64,000 bases of DNA. Source: DATAOG01 sp963753685 (GTDB taxonomy: Bacteria; Pseudomonadota; Alphaproteobacteria; Geminicoccales; Geminicoccaceae). Under the pieces are notes generated by a model. It saw only the letters and a list, made by a program, of their open reading frames with translations. It did no database searches and was not told the origin of the DNA. The stretch spans positions 372,001 to 436,000 of the forward strand of contig CAVWDE010000021.1 of NCBI GenBank assembly GCA_963753685.1, read 5' to 3'. Both the position numbers and the translations under genes were made by a program. Position 1 is the first letter of the stretch; every line of letters begins with the position of its first letter. Below are positions 45,108 through 52,988 of the stretch, in pieces.

Positions 45108-46145
45108 TTGACGGACGTTACAGAGTCCCGTAGACCTCACGTGGTGTTGGAAACTACGCCTCGCCGGAGCACGGCGTCGGTTAGCCGCACGCCGCCCTGT
45201 TCAATTGTAGTCCGTTGCTGCAATGAGGAACGCCATATTGGCCGCCTGTTGCATGGCATCACGGCGCAGACCCTGAAGGACATCGAGGTCATCGTTGTCG
45301 ACTCCGGCTCGACTGATCGGACCTGTGAGATCGCGCAAAGCTTCCCGACGCGGCTGTTGCGCATTGAACCGGAGAGCTTTTCTTTCGGCCGCTCACTGAA
45401 TCGCGGTTGCGAGGCAGCGTCGGGCGAGTTCGTGGTCATGGTAAGTGCCCACTGCTATCCGGTTTGCACTGACTGGCTCGCCGAGCTTCTGGCACCGTTC
45501 GCGGACTCGAGTGTGGCCGTGACTTATGGTCGGCAGCAAGGAGGACCAACCACCAGGTTCGCCGAGCATCGCGTGTTCGCGACTTGGTTCCCGCCCGCGC
45601 CCGACAAAAACCAGCCGCATCCGTTCTGCAACAATGCCAATGCTGCCGTGCGCCGCGCGGTCTGGCATCGCCTGCGCTACGACGAGACGCTCACGGGCCT
45701 CGAGGATTTGGCGTTCGCGAAAGCTGCGATCGCGGAGGGCCACCGCATCGCTTACGTTCCTGACGCTGCAGTTGTGCATATTCACGACGAGACCTGGCGT
45801 CAGGTATTCAATCGCTATCAGCGCGAAGCCATTGCTTTTCGGCGCATCTTCCCCGAGGAGCGCTTCAATGCCTGGGACTTCGTCCGCCTGTTCGTAGGTA
45901 ACGTCGCTGCAGACGCTCTTTCGGCCTGGCGTCAGAGCCGGCTAGCGCGTGTCGCCGGCGAGATCGCCCTGTTTCGTCTAATGCAATTCGCTGGCACCTA
46001 CCGCGGGATGAACCGAACTGGGGGCGTCACGAGTACGCTCAAGCGTCGGTTCTACTATCCCAACCGTACGATCGAGCGCACCCCAGCTGCAGGCCTCGAA
46101 GGGGCGATTGTCGATTACGGCAAAGAGCCGGGTCTGTCCGGTTAG
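45108..46145 (+). CDS. glycosyltransferase family 2
   Basis: A 345-residue GT-A enzyme. The donor-binding start is CSIVVRCCNEERHIGRLLHGI with VIVVDSGSTDRTCEIA. The middle has SFSFGRSLNRGCEAASGEFV, similar to rhamnosyltransferase-like GT2 proteins. ETLTGLEDLAFAKAAIAEG is the region with the catalytic acid. TTG 45108 is chosen because GGGAGG stands seven bases upstream; an earlier in-frame TTG at 45093 overlaps that site. It is followed after 15 bases by the NeuA-like gene, so the two are probably co-transcribed. Confidence 0.87.
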   Translation: MTDVTESRRPHVVLETTPRRSTASVSRTPPCSIVVRCCNEERHIGRLLHGITAQTLKDIEVIVVDSGSTDRTCEIAQSFPTRLLRIEPESFSFGRSLNRGCEAASGEFVVMVSAHCYPVCTDWLAELLAPFADSSVAVTYGRQQGGPTTRFAEHRVFATWFPPAPDKNQPHPFCNNANAAVRRAVWHRLRYDETLTGLEDLAFAKAAIAEGHRIAYVPDAAVVHIHDETWRQVFNRYQREAIAFRRIFPEERFNAWDFVRLFVGNVAADALSAWRQSRLARVAGEIALFRLMQFAGTYRGMNRTGGVTSTLKRRFYYPNRTIERTPAAGLEGAIVDYGKEPGLSG

Positions 46146-46160
46146 GCTGAGGAGTTGCCG

Positions 46161-46856
46161 ATGCGGCCACGAATCGCAGCCCTGGTGCCCATGCGGCACG
46201 TAAGCGTGCGGGTGCCCGCCAAGAACCTCCGGCTTTTCGCGGGAAGCCCGCTGTACCATCACATCGTGAGCGAGCTTCTCGTCTGCTCGCTGATCAGCGA
46301 GGTGATAATAGACACCGACAGCCCGACGATCATGGAGGATGTGGGGGCCCATTTCCCCCGTGTTACCTTGCTAGAGCGGCCCGAGCAACTCCGCGCCGAC
46401 ACTGTGCCGATGAACGACGTTTTATTGAATACCGCTCAGCAAGTCGAGGCCGACTTCTACCTTCAAACTCATAGTACTAATCCCTTGCTGCGCCACGCTA
46501 CCATCGAGACCGCGCTCCACCAGTTCCTCGATAATTATCCGATGTTCGACAGTTTATTCGGCGTGACACGGCTGCAGACACGGCTTTGGGATCAGCTTGC
46601 TAGAGCGGTCAATCACAACCCGGCTATCCTGCTCCGCACTCAAGATCTGCCGCCGATCTACGAAGAGAATTCATGCCTCTATGTTTTTACGCGCCACCAA
46701 CTTGAGCAAAGACACAACCGGATTGGCGAGAGGCCGCTGATGTTCGAGATCGGCAGAGACGAGGCGTGGGATATCGACGAAGAAATCGACTTCCAAATTG
46801 CTGAGATGATCTATCAAGCGCGGCGGTCCGCGGCGGGCAGGGGAGACGCTTCATGA
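46161..46856 (+). CDS. acylneuraminate cytidylyltransferase-like (NeuA/KdsB group)
   Basis: A 231-residue nucleotidyltransferase expected to activate a sialic-acid-like nonulosonate or related sugar with CTP. The first motif reads ALVPMRHVSVRVPAKNLRLFAG, where the family has AR-GGSKRIPRKN; the Arg and the Lys-Asn are kept but the glycines are not. IDTDSPTIMEDV, QTHSTNPLLRHATIE and a final DEAWDIDEEIDFQIAE follow as expected. ATG 46161 sits six bases after GAGGAG. It overlaps the truncated dehydrogenase gene by four bases. The base composition is lower in GC than in surrounding genes. Confidence 0.78.
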   Translation: MRPRIAALVPMRHVSVRVPAKNLRLFAGSPLYHHIVSELLVCSLISEVIIDTDSPTIMEDVGAHFPRVTLLERPEQLRADTVPMNDVLLNTAQQVEADFYLQTHSTNPLLRHATIETALHQFLDNYPMFDSLFGVTRLQTRLWDQLARAVNHNPAILLRTQDLPPIYEENSCLYVFTRHQLEQRHNRIGERPLMFEIGRDEAWDIDEEIDFQIAEMIYQARRSAAGRGDAS

Positions 46857-47191
46857 CAATGAAGGTCCTCGTGACGGCGCCCTATCTGCAACCAGTCATT
46901 AACCGCTTTCGTCATCTGTTTGACGCGCACGGGATGGAACTGATCATTCCACCGGTGCTTGAGCGGGCAAGCGAGGAGGACTTGCTTGAATGGATCGGTG
47001 ATGTGGATGGCGTCATTGCCGGCGACGATCGGTTTGCCGAGCGGCTAATCCGAGCTGCCCCGAAGCTCAAAGTCCTGGCGAAATGGGGGACCGGCATCGA
47101 CAGCTTCGATCAGGGGGCGTGCAAACGCCTCGGAACTACCATCTGTAATACCCCCGACGCGAACACAAGCAGCAGGCGTTATCTTGGATAG
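46853..47191 (+). pseudogene. truncated D-isomer-specific 2-hydroxyacid (phosphoglycerate-type) dehydrogenase
   Basis: Only the first catalytic half-domain is present: MKVLVTAPYLQPVINRFRHLF, DVDGVIAGDDRFAERLIRAAPKLKVLAKWGTGIDSFD, then TTICNTPDANT. An intact enzyme continues with the helix entering the NAD-binding domain; here the similarity stops at about 47165 and the frame ends at 47191 after 112 residues. The four-base overlap with the cytidylyltransferase gene suggests an original operon making an activated sugar-acid. The rest was lost when the oppositely oriented methyltransferase block was joined. Confidence 0.7.
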
Positions 47192-47297
47192 AATTGTCGC
47201 TCTGCTACCTCCGGCTCGGCGAATCCGGCGAAGCCGTCTCTCCTACATCACCCATTCTGGACACCCGCAAGATGGGCTGCCATGCCTTCTTGGCCAT

Positions 47298-49874
47298 TCA
47301 TGATTTCCTGCGGTCCAAGCCTTCGGAACGCATTGAGCCGGTGGTGGCAGCCGCCGAGCCCATTGCTCCTTCGCGGCTGGGCGCGACGAGTGGCTCTTCA
47401 AGATCCGCCGGCATTGCCAGAACTGAGCGTACCTTAAAAACGGCGGTGCGGAACTCGCCGCCCAAGAAGTCAAGCCCCGTGCGGTCGGCGACCTGCTCAT
47501 CGACAAATGCCTTGATCGCTGGCCATTCCGGCACGTCGTAATCATCGAACAGGACGAAGCCGCTCTCGCGCACCAGCGGGGCATACTGGTCAAAGTCACG
47601 CGCGACGCCCTTGGCACTATGGTCACCGTCTATGATGAGAAGATCGTAGCGATGTTCGGCCGCCTCGGCCCGTACGGCCTCTTCCTCGCTCTGGCCTTGA
47701 ATGATCGTCACGTCCTCGACTGGCACGCCCGCCTGCCGGAGATTGCAGAGCAAAGCCTCGCGATCGGCGATCGCGCCGGTGAGCGGATCTGGCCGGCCGG
47801 CGCCATAATAGCCTTGTAAGGGATCGATCAGCGTGAGGTGAACCTGCTCAAAACGGCCGCGCGTACCCTCGTAGACCGCCGCTGCGCCGAGCCCGAACAG
47901 GGTGCCGATCTCTAGCACATCGAGCCGATCCCTGCCCACGGCACGGGCGCTCAGGATCCGAAGCATCGCGGCTTCAATCGAAGTTGCCATTCGCCCGATA
48001 CCGTTGGCCTCGATCGTGCGCAGCCGATGAGCCAGGTAGTTTAGTTCCCGCTCCTCCGCCCGTAAGCCGAGTTTAGGTGCCCAAGTTTCCGTCAGCCGCG
48101 CAATAACCGCGGCGTCAGGACAACGGCTGAATGCCGCAAGATGGGGAGCCCTGCCAGGCATCAGCAGCTCAAGCGCCGTGCGCTGCTCGCTGAGAGCATC
48201 ACGCGCTTGCTTGAGCAGTCGCTCCAGAGTTGCGATCCGCTCCTGGCTGGCCGCGAGCGCGCCACGCAGCTGTTTGCGGCGGCGCGCCTCTTTGCGGGTC
48301 AATGCCACCGTCGCGGGCAAGCCGATCCCTGCAGCGACGAATGTGATCACGGCGATGACGAGCGCTGCCTCCGCCGCTGGCAAGACGAGCATGGCGGCGA
48401 CCAGGCTCGTGGCCGCGAGCGCAAAAACCGCCCCAAGGCTGCCCCACCGAACGACCTTGTTCCCGCGAAACAGTCGCTTCACTGGACGAAGGAGCCGCGA
48501 ATTCATGCTCTGTTTCTCCAAGACATTCCGCGATGCTGCGCGACTTTCCGGCGGCTGCGCCAGAACCCGGATCTCCTGGTCTGCAGCCGCCAACAACTCC
48601 GGCAGCGGAGTCGGGCTCCGGAAAGCAATGAGGTTGCCCCATCCTTCACCATCGCACTGTCCCGGACTATACCATTGCAGACGCTTCCACGAGTGCGGCC
48701 CACCGTATTTCTCGATAGGATGCCACTCGCTGACCAGCACCCAATAGCCCTTGAGCTCCAGAAAGCGCGCCAGATCGTCGACGCGATAATCCAGCGCGTG
48801 CGTCTTGCGATCTTCATACTCGCAGATGACGACCTCCGGCTGCAGCCTATCCCAGGGAACCCCGCGCAGAATTGGCAGCTCATAGCCCTCAGCGTCGATC
48901 TTGAGCACATCGATCCGCTCGAGCATCCGTTCATGCACGACGTCGGCGATAGTGCAGGTGCGGACGATACACTTCACCGCGTGGCTGTCGCGAAACGCGA
49001 GAAGGGAGCTAATGCCCGTGCTTTCCGGTGAGGCGTAGAGCTTTACTTCTTGGTCAGACTTGTCGGTCACCGCGCGGGCGTCGACGACGACCTTGCCCCG
49101 CCCCTGTGCGTAGGCTTCGAAGGCCCGTCGGTTGTCTGGGTCGGGCTCGTGCGCGATGACCTTCCAGCCGGCTTCCGCAAACCGCCGTGTGCTGGCGCCG
49201 CGATGGGCGCCGACGTCCACCATGGTACCTTCCGTTGCGCCAAGCATCAGTCTGGCGACGAACCCGATCTCATCGAACTGCGCCTGAGCATTGACCTCAA
49301 AGGTCCCCCGCAGCGCGCCATCCACCCGACCAAGCGCCAATTCGGCCGATCGCTCCCCCACCTCCCCTTCGGCCGATCGCTCCCCCACCTCCCCCAAGAC
49401 GGTTTCCCGCGGAATGACAACTGGAGGCCCTCCCGGCCCGATGGCATCGAAATCGCAGAAGTCGAAGGCATCAACCTTCGAACTCAGGTTCGCGTTGAGG
49501 ACCTTGACGCCTTCATGCCGCAAGGCTACGGCAGCCTCCCGCCAAGCACTCAAATGCACTGAGCGGCCCGGATTAGGCACATTATATCGATCTCCTTTTT
49601 GTTGATAGTCATCAAAAAAATAATTTGGATTACGCTCTGGGGTAACCTGTATCTCCAGGGTATTTCGTGAATCCTCACCCTCCCTCGCCTCAACGTGCTG
49701 TGCGCCGCTGACCACCTGCACATAGTCGCAATCGATTCCGAGTAGATATATCGTTCGATACCCAAGATAAGCACCAAACAGCGTCGCATGACTACCGGTG
49801 GTAATTCTCCTACCCGATAATATCGTTGCCTCTTCCTTGGCACAGTCGAAATCGACTACTGCAGGAATGGACAT
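47298..49874 (-). CDS. multidomain protein: NGPSL/DUF115-type C-half, FkbM methyltransferase, membrane anchor, class I methyltransferase
   Basis: An 858-residue minus-strand product with several modules. Residues 1-150 are the C-terminal half of a sialyltransferase-like/DUF115 domain (TTGSHATLFGAYLGYRTIYLLGIDC). Residues 160-178 carry a duplicated GEVGERSAE. About 210-375 is an FkbM methyltransferase (VDVGAHRGASTRRFAEAG, VLKIDAEGYELPILRG). From about 457 two membrane helices and a coiled coil follow, then a second SAM methyltransferase (about 600-830: VLEIGTLFGLGAAAVYEG, LLIIDGDHSAKG). An ATG at 48506 with an upstream GGAG could start the membrane-methyltransferase part separately. The N-terminal domain is split from its first half by a frameshift near 49885. 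Confidence 0.72.
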   Translation of the reverse strand: MSIPAVVDFDCAKEEATILSGRRITTGSHATLFGAYLGYRTIYLLGIDCDYVQVVSGAQHVEAREGEDSRNTLEIQVTPERNPNYFFDDYQQKGDRYNVPNPGRSVHLSAWREAAVALRHEGVKVLNANLSSKVDAFDFCDFDAIGPGGPPVVIPRETVLGEVGERSAEGEVGERSAELALGRVDGALRGTFEVNAQAQFDEIGFVARLMLGATEGTMVDVGAHRGASTRRFAEAGWKVIAHEPDPDNRRAFEAYAQGRGKVVVDARAVTDKSDQEVKLYASPESTGISSLLAFRDSHAVKCIVRTCTIADVVHERMLERIDVLKIDAEGYELPILRGVPWDRLQPEVVICEYEDRKTHALDYRVDDLARFLELKGYWVLVSEWHPIEKYGGPHSWKRLQWYSPGQCDGEGWGNLIAFRSPTPLPELLAAADQEIRVLAQPPESRAASRNVLEKQSMNSRLLRPVKRLFRGNKVVRWGSLGAVFALAATSLVAAMLVLPAAEAALVIAVITFVAAGIGLPATVALTRKEARRRKQLRGALAASQERIATLERLLKQARDALSEQRTALELLMPGRAPHLAAFSRCPDAAVIARLTETWAPKLGLRAEERELNYLAHRLRTIEANGIGRMATSIEAAMLRILSARAVGRDRLDVLEIGTLFGLGAAAVYEGTRGRFEQVHLTLIDPLQGYYGAGRPDPLTGAIADREALLCNLRQAGVPVEDVTIIQGQSEEEAVRAEAAEHRYDLLIIDGDHSAKGVARDFDQYAPLVRESGFVLFDDYDVPEWPAIKAFVDEQVADRTGLDFLGGEFRTAVFKVRSVLAMPADLEEPLVAPSREGAMGSAAATTGSMRSEGLDRRKS
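49341..49394. repeat. 27-bp tandem duplication (2 copies)
   Basis: Two identical 27-base units lie at 49341-49367 and 49368-49394. They are in frame in the minus-strand multidomain protein and give GEVGERSAE twice in the linker before the FkbM domain. Confidence 0.9.
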
Positions 49875-50503
49875 CGAAGTGTTTCCGATCGACCAATTAA
49901 ATTCGCACGCAGGAGAAATAATTCTATTCCGTTCTTTGATGATTCCCGGACCAGGCGCTCAATTTCCCCCTGATGCGATAGACCGACAACGGTATCCAAA
50001 CAAGCATAGTATCTTGGATACCAACTAATCTTATCCCAGTACCTGTAGGCGGCATTCATCCCGATGACGTCAAACTTCTTGAGTTTGTCAAATTCGAACT
50101 CCCTGAGCGAAGGGCCATTACCTAGAACGATGAGCGGCTTTGGGAGATCACCAACGCCCCGCCCAACCCGGATCTCTCCCAGCCGCCAACCGCCGGGGCT
50201 GCTTGAGCTTTGCCTGCTGCCAACAGCGCTCTCGGTCCCGTGGGCATCGTTTGCAGCATTCCACATGATTCGCTCGAACCTCCTTCGGATGTCCCGGACA
50301 TTGTGATCCTGAAATGCTATTTGCCTGGCCCGATCCGCAGCCACCGCCACCTCCCGCGACCCGGTCATCACTTCACGAAGAGCCCGCAAAAGGATGCCCG
50401 GGTCTCTCTTGGTGACGACCGTGCAGCATCTTCGCCGCGCGACATAGTCCACGCTGTATACTTCTCTGGGTCCATAGACCACGGTCGGGACACCGGACGC
50501 CAT
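49856..50503 (-). CDS. fragment: GT4 C-terminal half fused to NGPSL (DUF115/sialyltransferase-like) N-half
   Basis: A 215-residue open stretch that is unlikely to be a complete gene. Its first 80 residues (ASGVPTVVYGPREVYSVDYV to RRRFERIMWN) are the donor-binding end of a GT4 glycosyltransferase. It is preceded in the same frame by 14 codons (ending SNKLPEC) and a TGA that ends the upstream piece at 50546. A Gly/Ser-rich linker leads into PKPLIVLGNGPSLREFEF, the start of a DUF115/sialyltransferase-like domain. That domain stops at 49856 and resumes in another frame at 49874. The composition is AT-rich for this window. Confidence 0.6.
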   Translation of the reverse strand: MASGVPTVVYGPREVYSVDYVARRRCCTVVTKRDPGILLRALREVMTGSREVAVAADRARQIAFQDHNVRDIRRRFERIMWNAANDAHGTESAVGSRQSSSSPGGWRLGEIRVGRGVGDLPKPLIVLGNGPSLREFEFDKLKKFDVIGMNAAYRYWDKISWYPRYYACLDTVVGLSHQGEIERLVRESSKNGIELFLLRANLIGRSETLRCPFLQ

Positions 50504-50545
50504 GCATTCGGGGAGCTTGTTCGAAAAGGAATGCCGGAGGTAATC

Positions 50546-51424
50546 TCAACTCCGCTTGCTAAAATTATACGCAATGATAAGGCAGTCCGAAGACATTAAC
50601 TGAACTCGATACCACGTGTCAGAGAGACATGCGTCACGCAAACAAGTATGCCGCAGCATTCCAAATTCACGTCTTGCGCGAGAGATCCATGTGGCTGATG
50701 TTATGATTTCAAATCGAACCGCGCGCTCCGCTCCGATTTGTTCAATGGCGACTGCCACATCCTTAATACTGGAAAGACTTGTACGTTCGGAGAGCGCTCC
50801 GGCGTAGCGAACCACGAACTCGTCGCCGCTTCCGGAATCCCGCCACGATCGCCCGGCGACGCGGTCCCAGTCGGATGGCTCAACTCCATTAGCAAGCACC
50901 ATCGATTCCAGTCCGAATCGTGCCTTCAAAGCGTAACTCATGGGTGGAGATACCGTCAGCCGCGCCACGGCACCGATCCATTGTTGCCGGAATTGCTCAA
51001 GAAACTTGGTTTGAATATCGTGATCAATCGTGTTGATCTCAGAGAAAACATCATCCATTACGTGGATGACGGTCGGAACGAACCGACGAGCTTGGACTTC
51101 TCTCGCGATGTCAAACAGGGTCGGCCATTCCGGAACCGGGCGGAAGTAGATAACCTGGGGCTCAAACTTATAACATGCCTCTACGAGGGCTTCTCTTTGC
51201 TGCGGATTCTCAATGTCGAAAGGCGCCTCGCTTTCGCTGAACGGATGACAGAAGCATAGACTACGGGGCGTCTTCACATACACCTGAGCTATTGAATCTT
51301 TTCTCCAATTGTAAAAGAAGGTTCTTTTGATTTGGCCGGTAGCGCTGATGGACCCTAGTTTGGTTCCATCTAAGATGAGGACGCGGGGGGAACGAGGCGA
51401 TTCGGTCGATGATTCTGGTTTCAT
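50546..51424 (-). CDS. glycosyltransferase family 4, N-terminal part (interrupted by in-frame TGA)
   Basis: A 292-residue GT-B N-terminal domain and part of the second domain: VLILDGTKLGSISATGQIKRTFFYN, IYFRPVPEWPTLFDIAREV, PTVIHVMDD, LANGVEPSDWDRV and VRYAGALSERTSL. It ends SDCLIIAYNFSKRS at a TGA (50548-50546). The codons immediately after the stop, in the same frame, read DYLRHSFSNKLPEC and then the ASGVPT element, exactly where GT4 enzymes continue. A nonsense mutation, or a sequencing error, has therefore split one gene. Confidence 0.75.
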   Translation of the reverse strand: MKPESSTESPRSPRVLILDGTKLGSISATGQIKRTFFYNWRKDSIAQVYVKTPRSLCFCHPFSESEAPFDIENPQQREALVEACYKFEPQVIYFRPVPEWPTLFDIAREVQARRFVPTVIHVMDDVFSEINTIDHDIQTKFLEQFRQQWIGAVARLTVSPPMSYALKARFGLESMVLANGVEPSDWDRVAGRSWRDSGSGDEFVVRYAGALSERTSLSSIKDVAVAIEQIGAERAVRFEIITSATWISRARREFGMLRHTCLRDACLSDTWYRVQLMSSDCLIIAYNFSKRS

Positions 51425-51695
51425 CGGTGCTGCACCCTTGGGTCTGAAGCGGACCAGTCAGGACCGGCGAAGCCCTGCCTTAGACCGATATTCCCCATTT
51501 GCCGGCTCGCGAGCGGCGATCATGCGTCAGGTCGCTGCAGGAGACAAGCCTCCGATGGCCCGGGCCGGCCCGTGAGGCTGCCCACCGCTGCGGTTAGAGG
51601 CTTGCGCCTGGCTTTCTGGGCGCAGTTGGGCAGCTCTCGGTAGCTCCGGGGCGTACCTCACTTCCTGGTTTGTCGGCGTTCATCGCTCCCGATCC

Positions 51696-51930
51696 TCATG
51701 TCGGAAGCGGCGGCGGTCGTGGACGCAGGTCATCGATCCGCCGCAGGATGCTCGCAAACAGCGACCGCGGCACCGCGACCCTCGGCCAGCTGGAACACGA
51801 CGTAGCGACCGTGGCGCACGATCCTGGCGCCGATCTTCACCAGCTTGTCAAGCAGCGTCGTCAGCGACCAATGCTCGACTTCAAGCGGGGCCAGGGTGCG
51901 CATGAAGTTGGCCGAGTTGACACAGAGCAT
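51696..51930 (-). pseudogene. C-terminal fragment of IS1380-type transposase (frameshifted)
   Basis: The minus strand encodes NSANFMRTLAPLEVEHWSLT, then TLLDKLVKIGARIVRHGRYV and FQLAE, then, after a shift of frame near 51790, VAVPRSLFASILRRIDDLRP ending at a stop at 51696. This is the characteristic C-terminus of IS1380-type transposases. The N-terminal part is absent here, while an N-terminal fragment of the same family is present at 40760-41119. The flanks 51425-51695 and 51931-52075 show no other gene. Confidence 0.62.
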
Positions 51931-52075
51931 GCTTCAACCAGCTCCGTGCGCGGAGGGGAAGAGGAGTATCTGGGGGCACCGCAGATCCGATCTTGACAGA
52001 GGCCGGTCCCAGGCCGCAATTGGCGCGTCTCGCGCACCGACGTACCCAGCAGACCAAGGAAGTAGCTACGGGAAA

Positions 52076-52951
52076 ATGCTCTGCGCCGCTCCAGAAGCAC
52101 AAGGCATAGATCGGGAGTCGCTCTCTGAGGATTCGGCATCCGCGGTCGGCTCCGCGCCGGGCGACACGAGCAGGTGGGCACGGAGCACGCCGCGCGTCAG
52201 CGTGATCACGGTGGTTCGAAACGGAGAAGCCACAATCGCTTCGACGATCGAGAGCGTGGCGCGCCAGCGCGACGCGTCGTACGAACATGTGGTGATCGAT
52301 GGCGCCTCGAACGACGCAACCCTCAAGATCCTGGACGACCACCGCTGCCAGATCGATCGTCTGATCAGCGAGCCGGACCGGGGTATCTATGATGCCATGA
52401 TGAAAGGAGCGCACCGAGCGCGCGGCGAGTGGGTGATCTTTCTCGGCGCCGGCGACCGCTTCACCCACGATCGGGTGCTCGCCGAGTTCGATCCGCGCCC
52501 GGACAGCGACATGGCGTATGGCAGTTGCTACTGGGAGCTGCCGGATCGACGGCGCCATGTCCGCACCAAGCCGCTGGCGGAGCTCTGGCGAGGAAACTGC
52601 TTCTCACACCAGGCGTTCTTCTGCCGGCGCCAGCTCCTCCTCGAATTGGGGTTTGCGCCCAGGCTCGCCATCGTCGCCGACTACGAGTTCTGCGTCCGGG
52701 CTCTGGCGCTAGGCCATCCCATCCAGGATCTTGGTCGGCCGATTGCGATCGTGAAAGCCGGCGGCTTCTCGGACCAGCACTTCTACCGACGGACGATCGA
52801 GCGGCTCACTGTGGCCTACAAGGCGTTCCCGCGACAGCCGGTGCTGCGTTACTACGGCGGTCGCATTCTGCAACGGATCTACAGGGATCTGCGCCGCCCG
52901 CTGCGCCGGCTGCTCGGGCCCAAACAGATAGGCGGACGCCCACGCCCATGA
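52076..52951 (+). CDS. glycosyltransferase family 2 (WcaA-like)
   Basis: A 291-residue GT-A glycosyltransferase. After a 35-residue leader of low complexity it begins VSVITVVRNGEATIASTIESV. It has VIDGASNDATLKIL, the donor/metal region SEPDRGIYDAMMKGAHRARGEWVIFLGAGDRF, and SHQAFFCRRQLLLELGF, which belong to the colanic-acid/WcaA-type subgroup. ATG 52076 is preferred; the frame is open earlier over the IS remnant but without homology. It converges with the next glycosyltransferase. Confidence 0.85.
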   Translation: MLCAAPEAQGIDRESLSEDSASAVGSAPGDTSRWARSTPRVSVITVVRNGEATIASTIESVARQRDASYEHVVIDGASNDATLKILDDHRCQIDRLISEPDRGIYDAMMKGAHRARGEWVIFLGAGDRFTHDRVLAEFDPRPDSDMAYGSCYWELPDRRRHVRTKPLAELWRGNCFSHQAFFCRRQLLLELGFAPRLAIVADYEFCVRALALGHPIQDLGRPIAIVKAGGFSDQHFYRRTIERLTVAYKAFPRQPVLRYYGGRILQRIYRDLRRPLRRLLGPKQIGGRPRP

Positions 52952-52988
52952 TCCGGCTGTCCCGGCAACAAGCACCCGTGCGCCGCGC

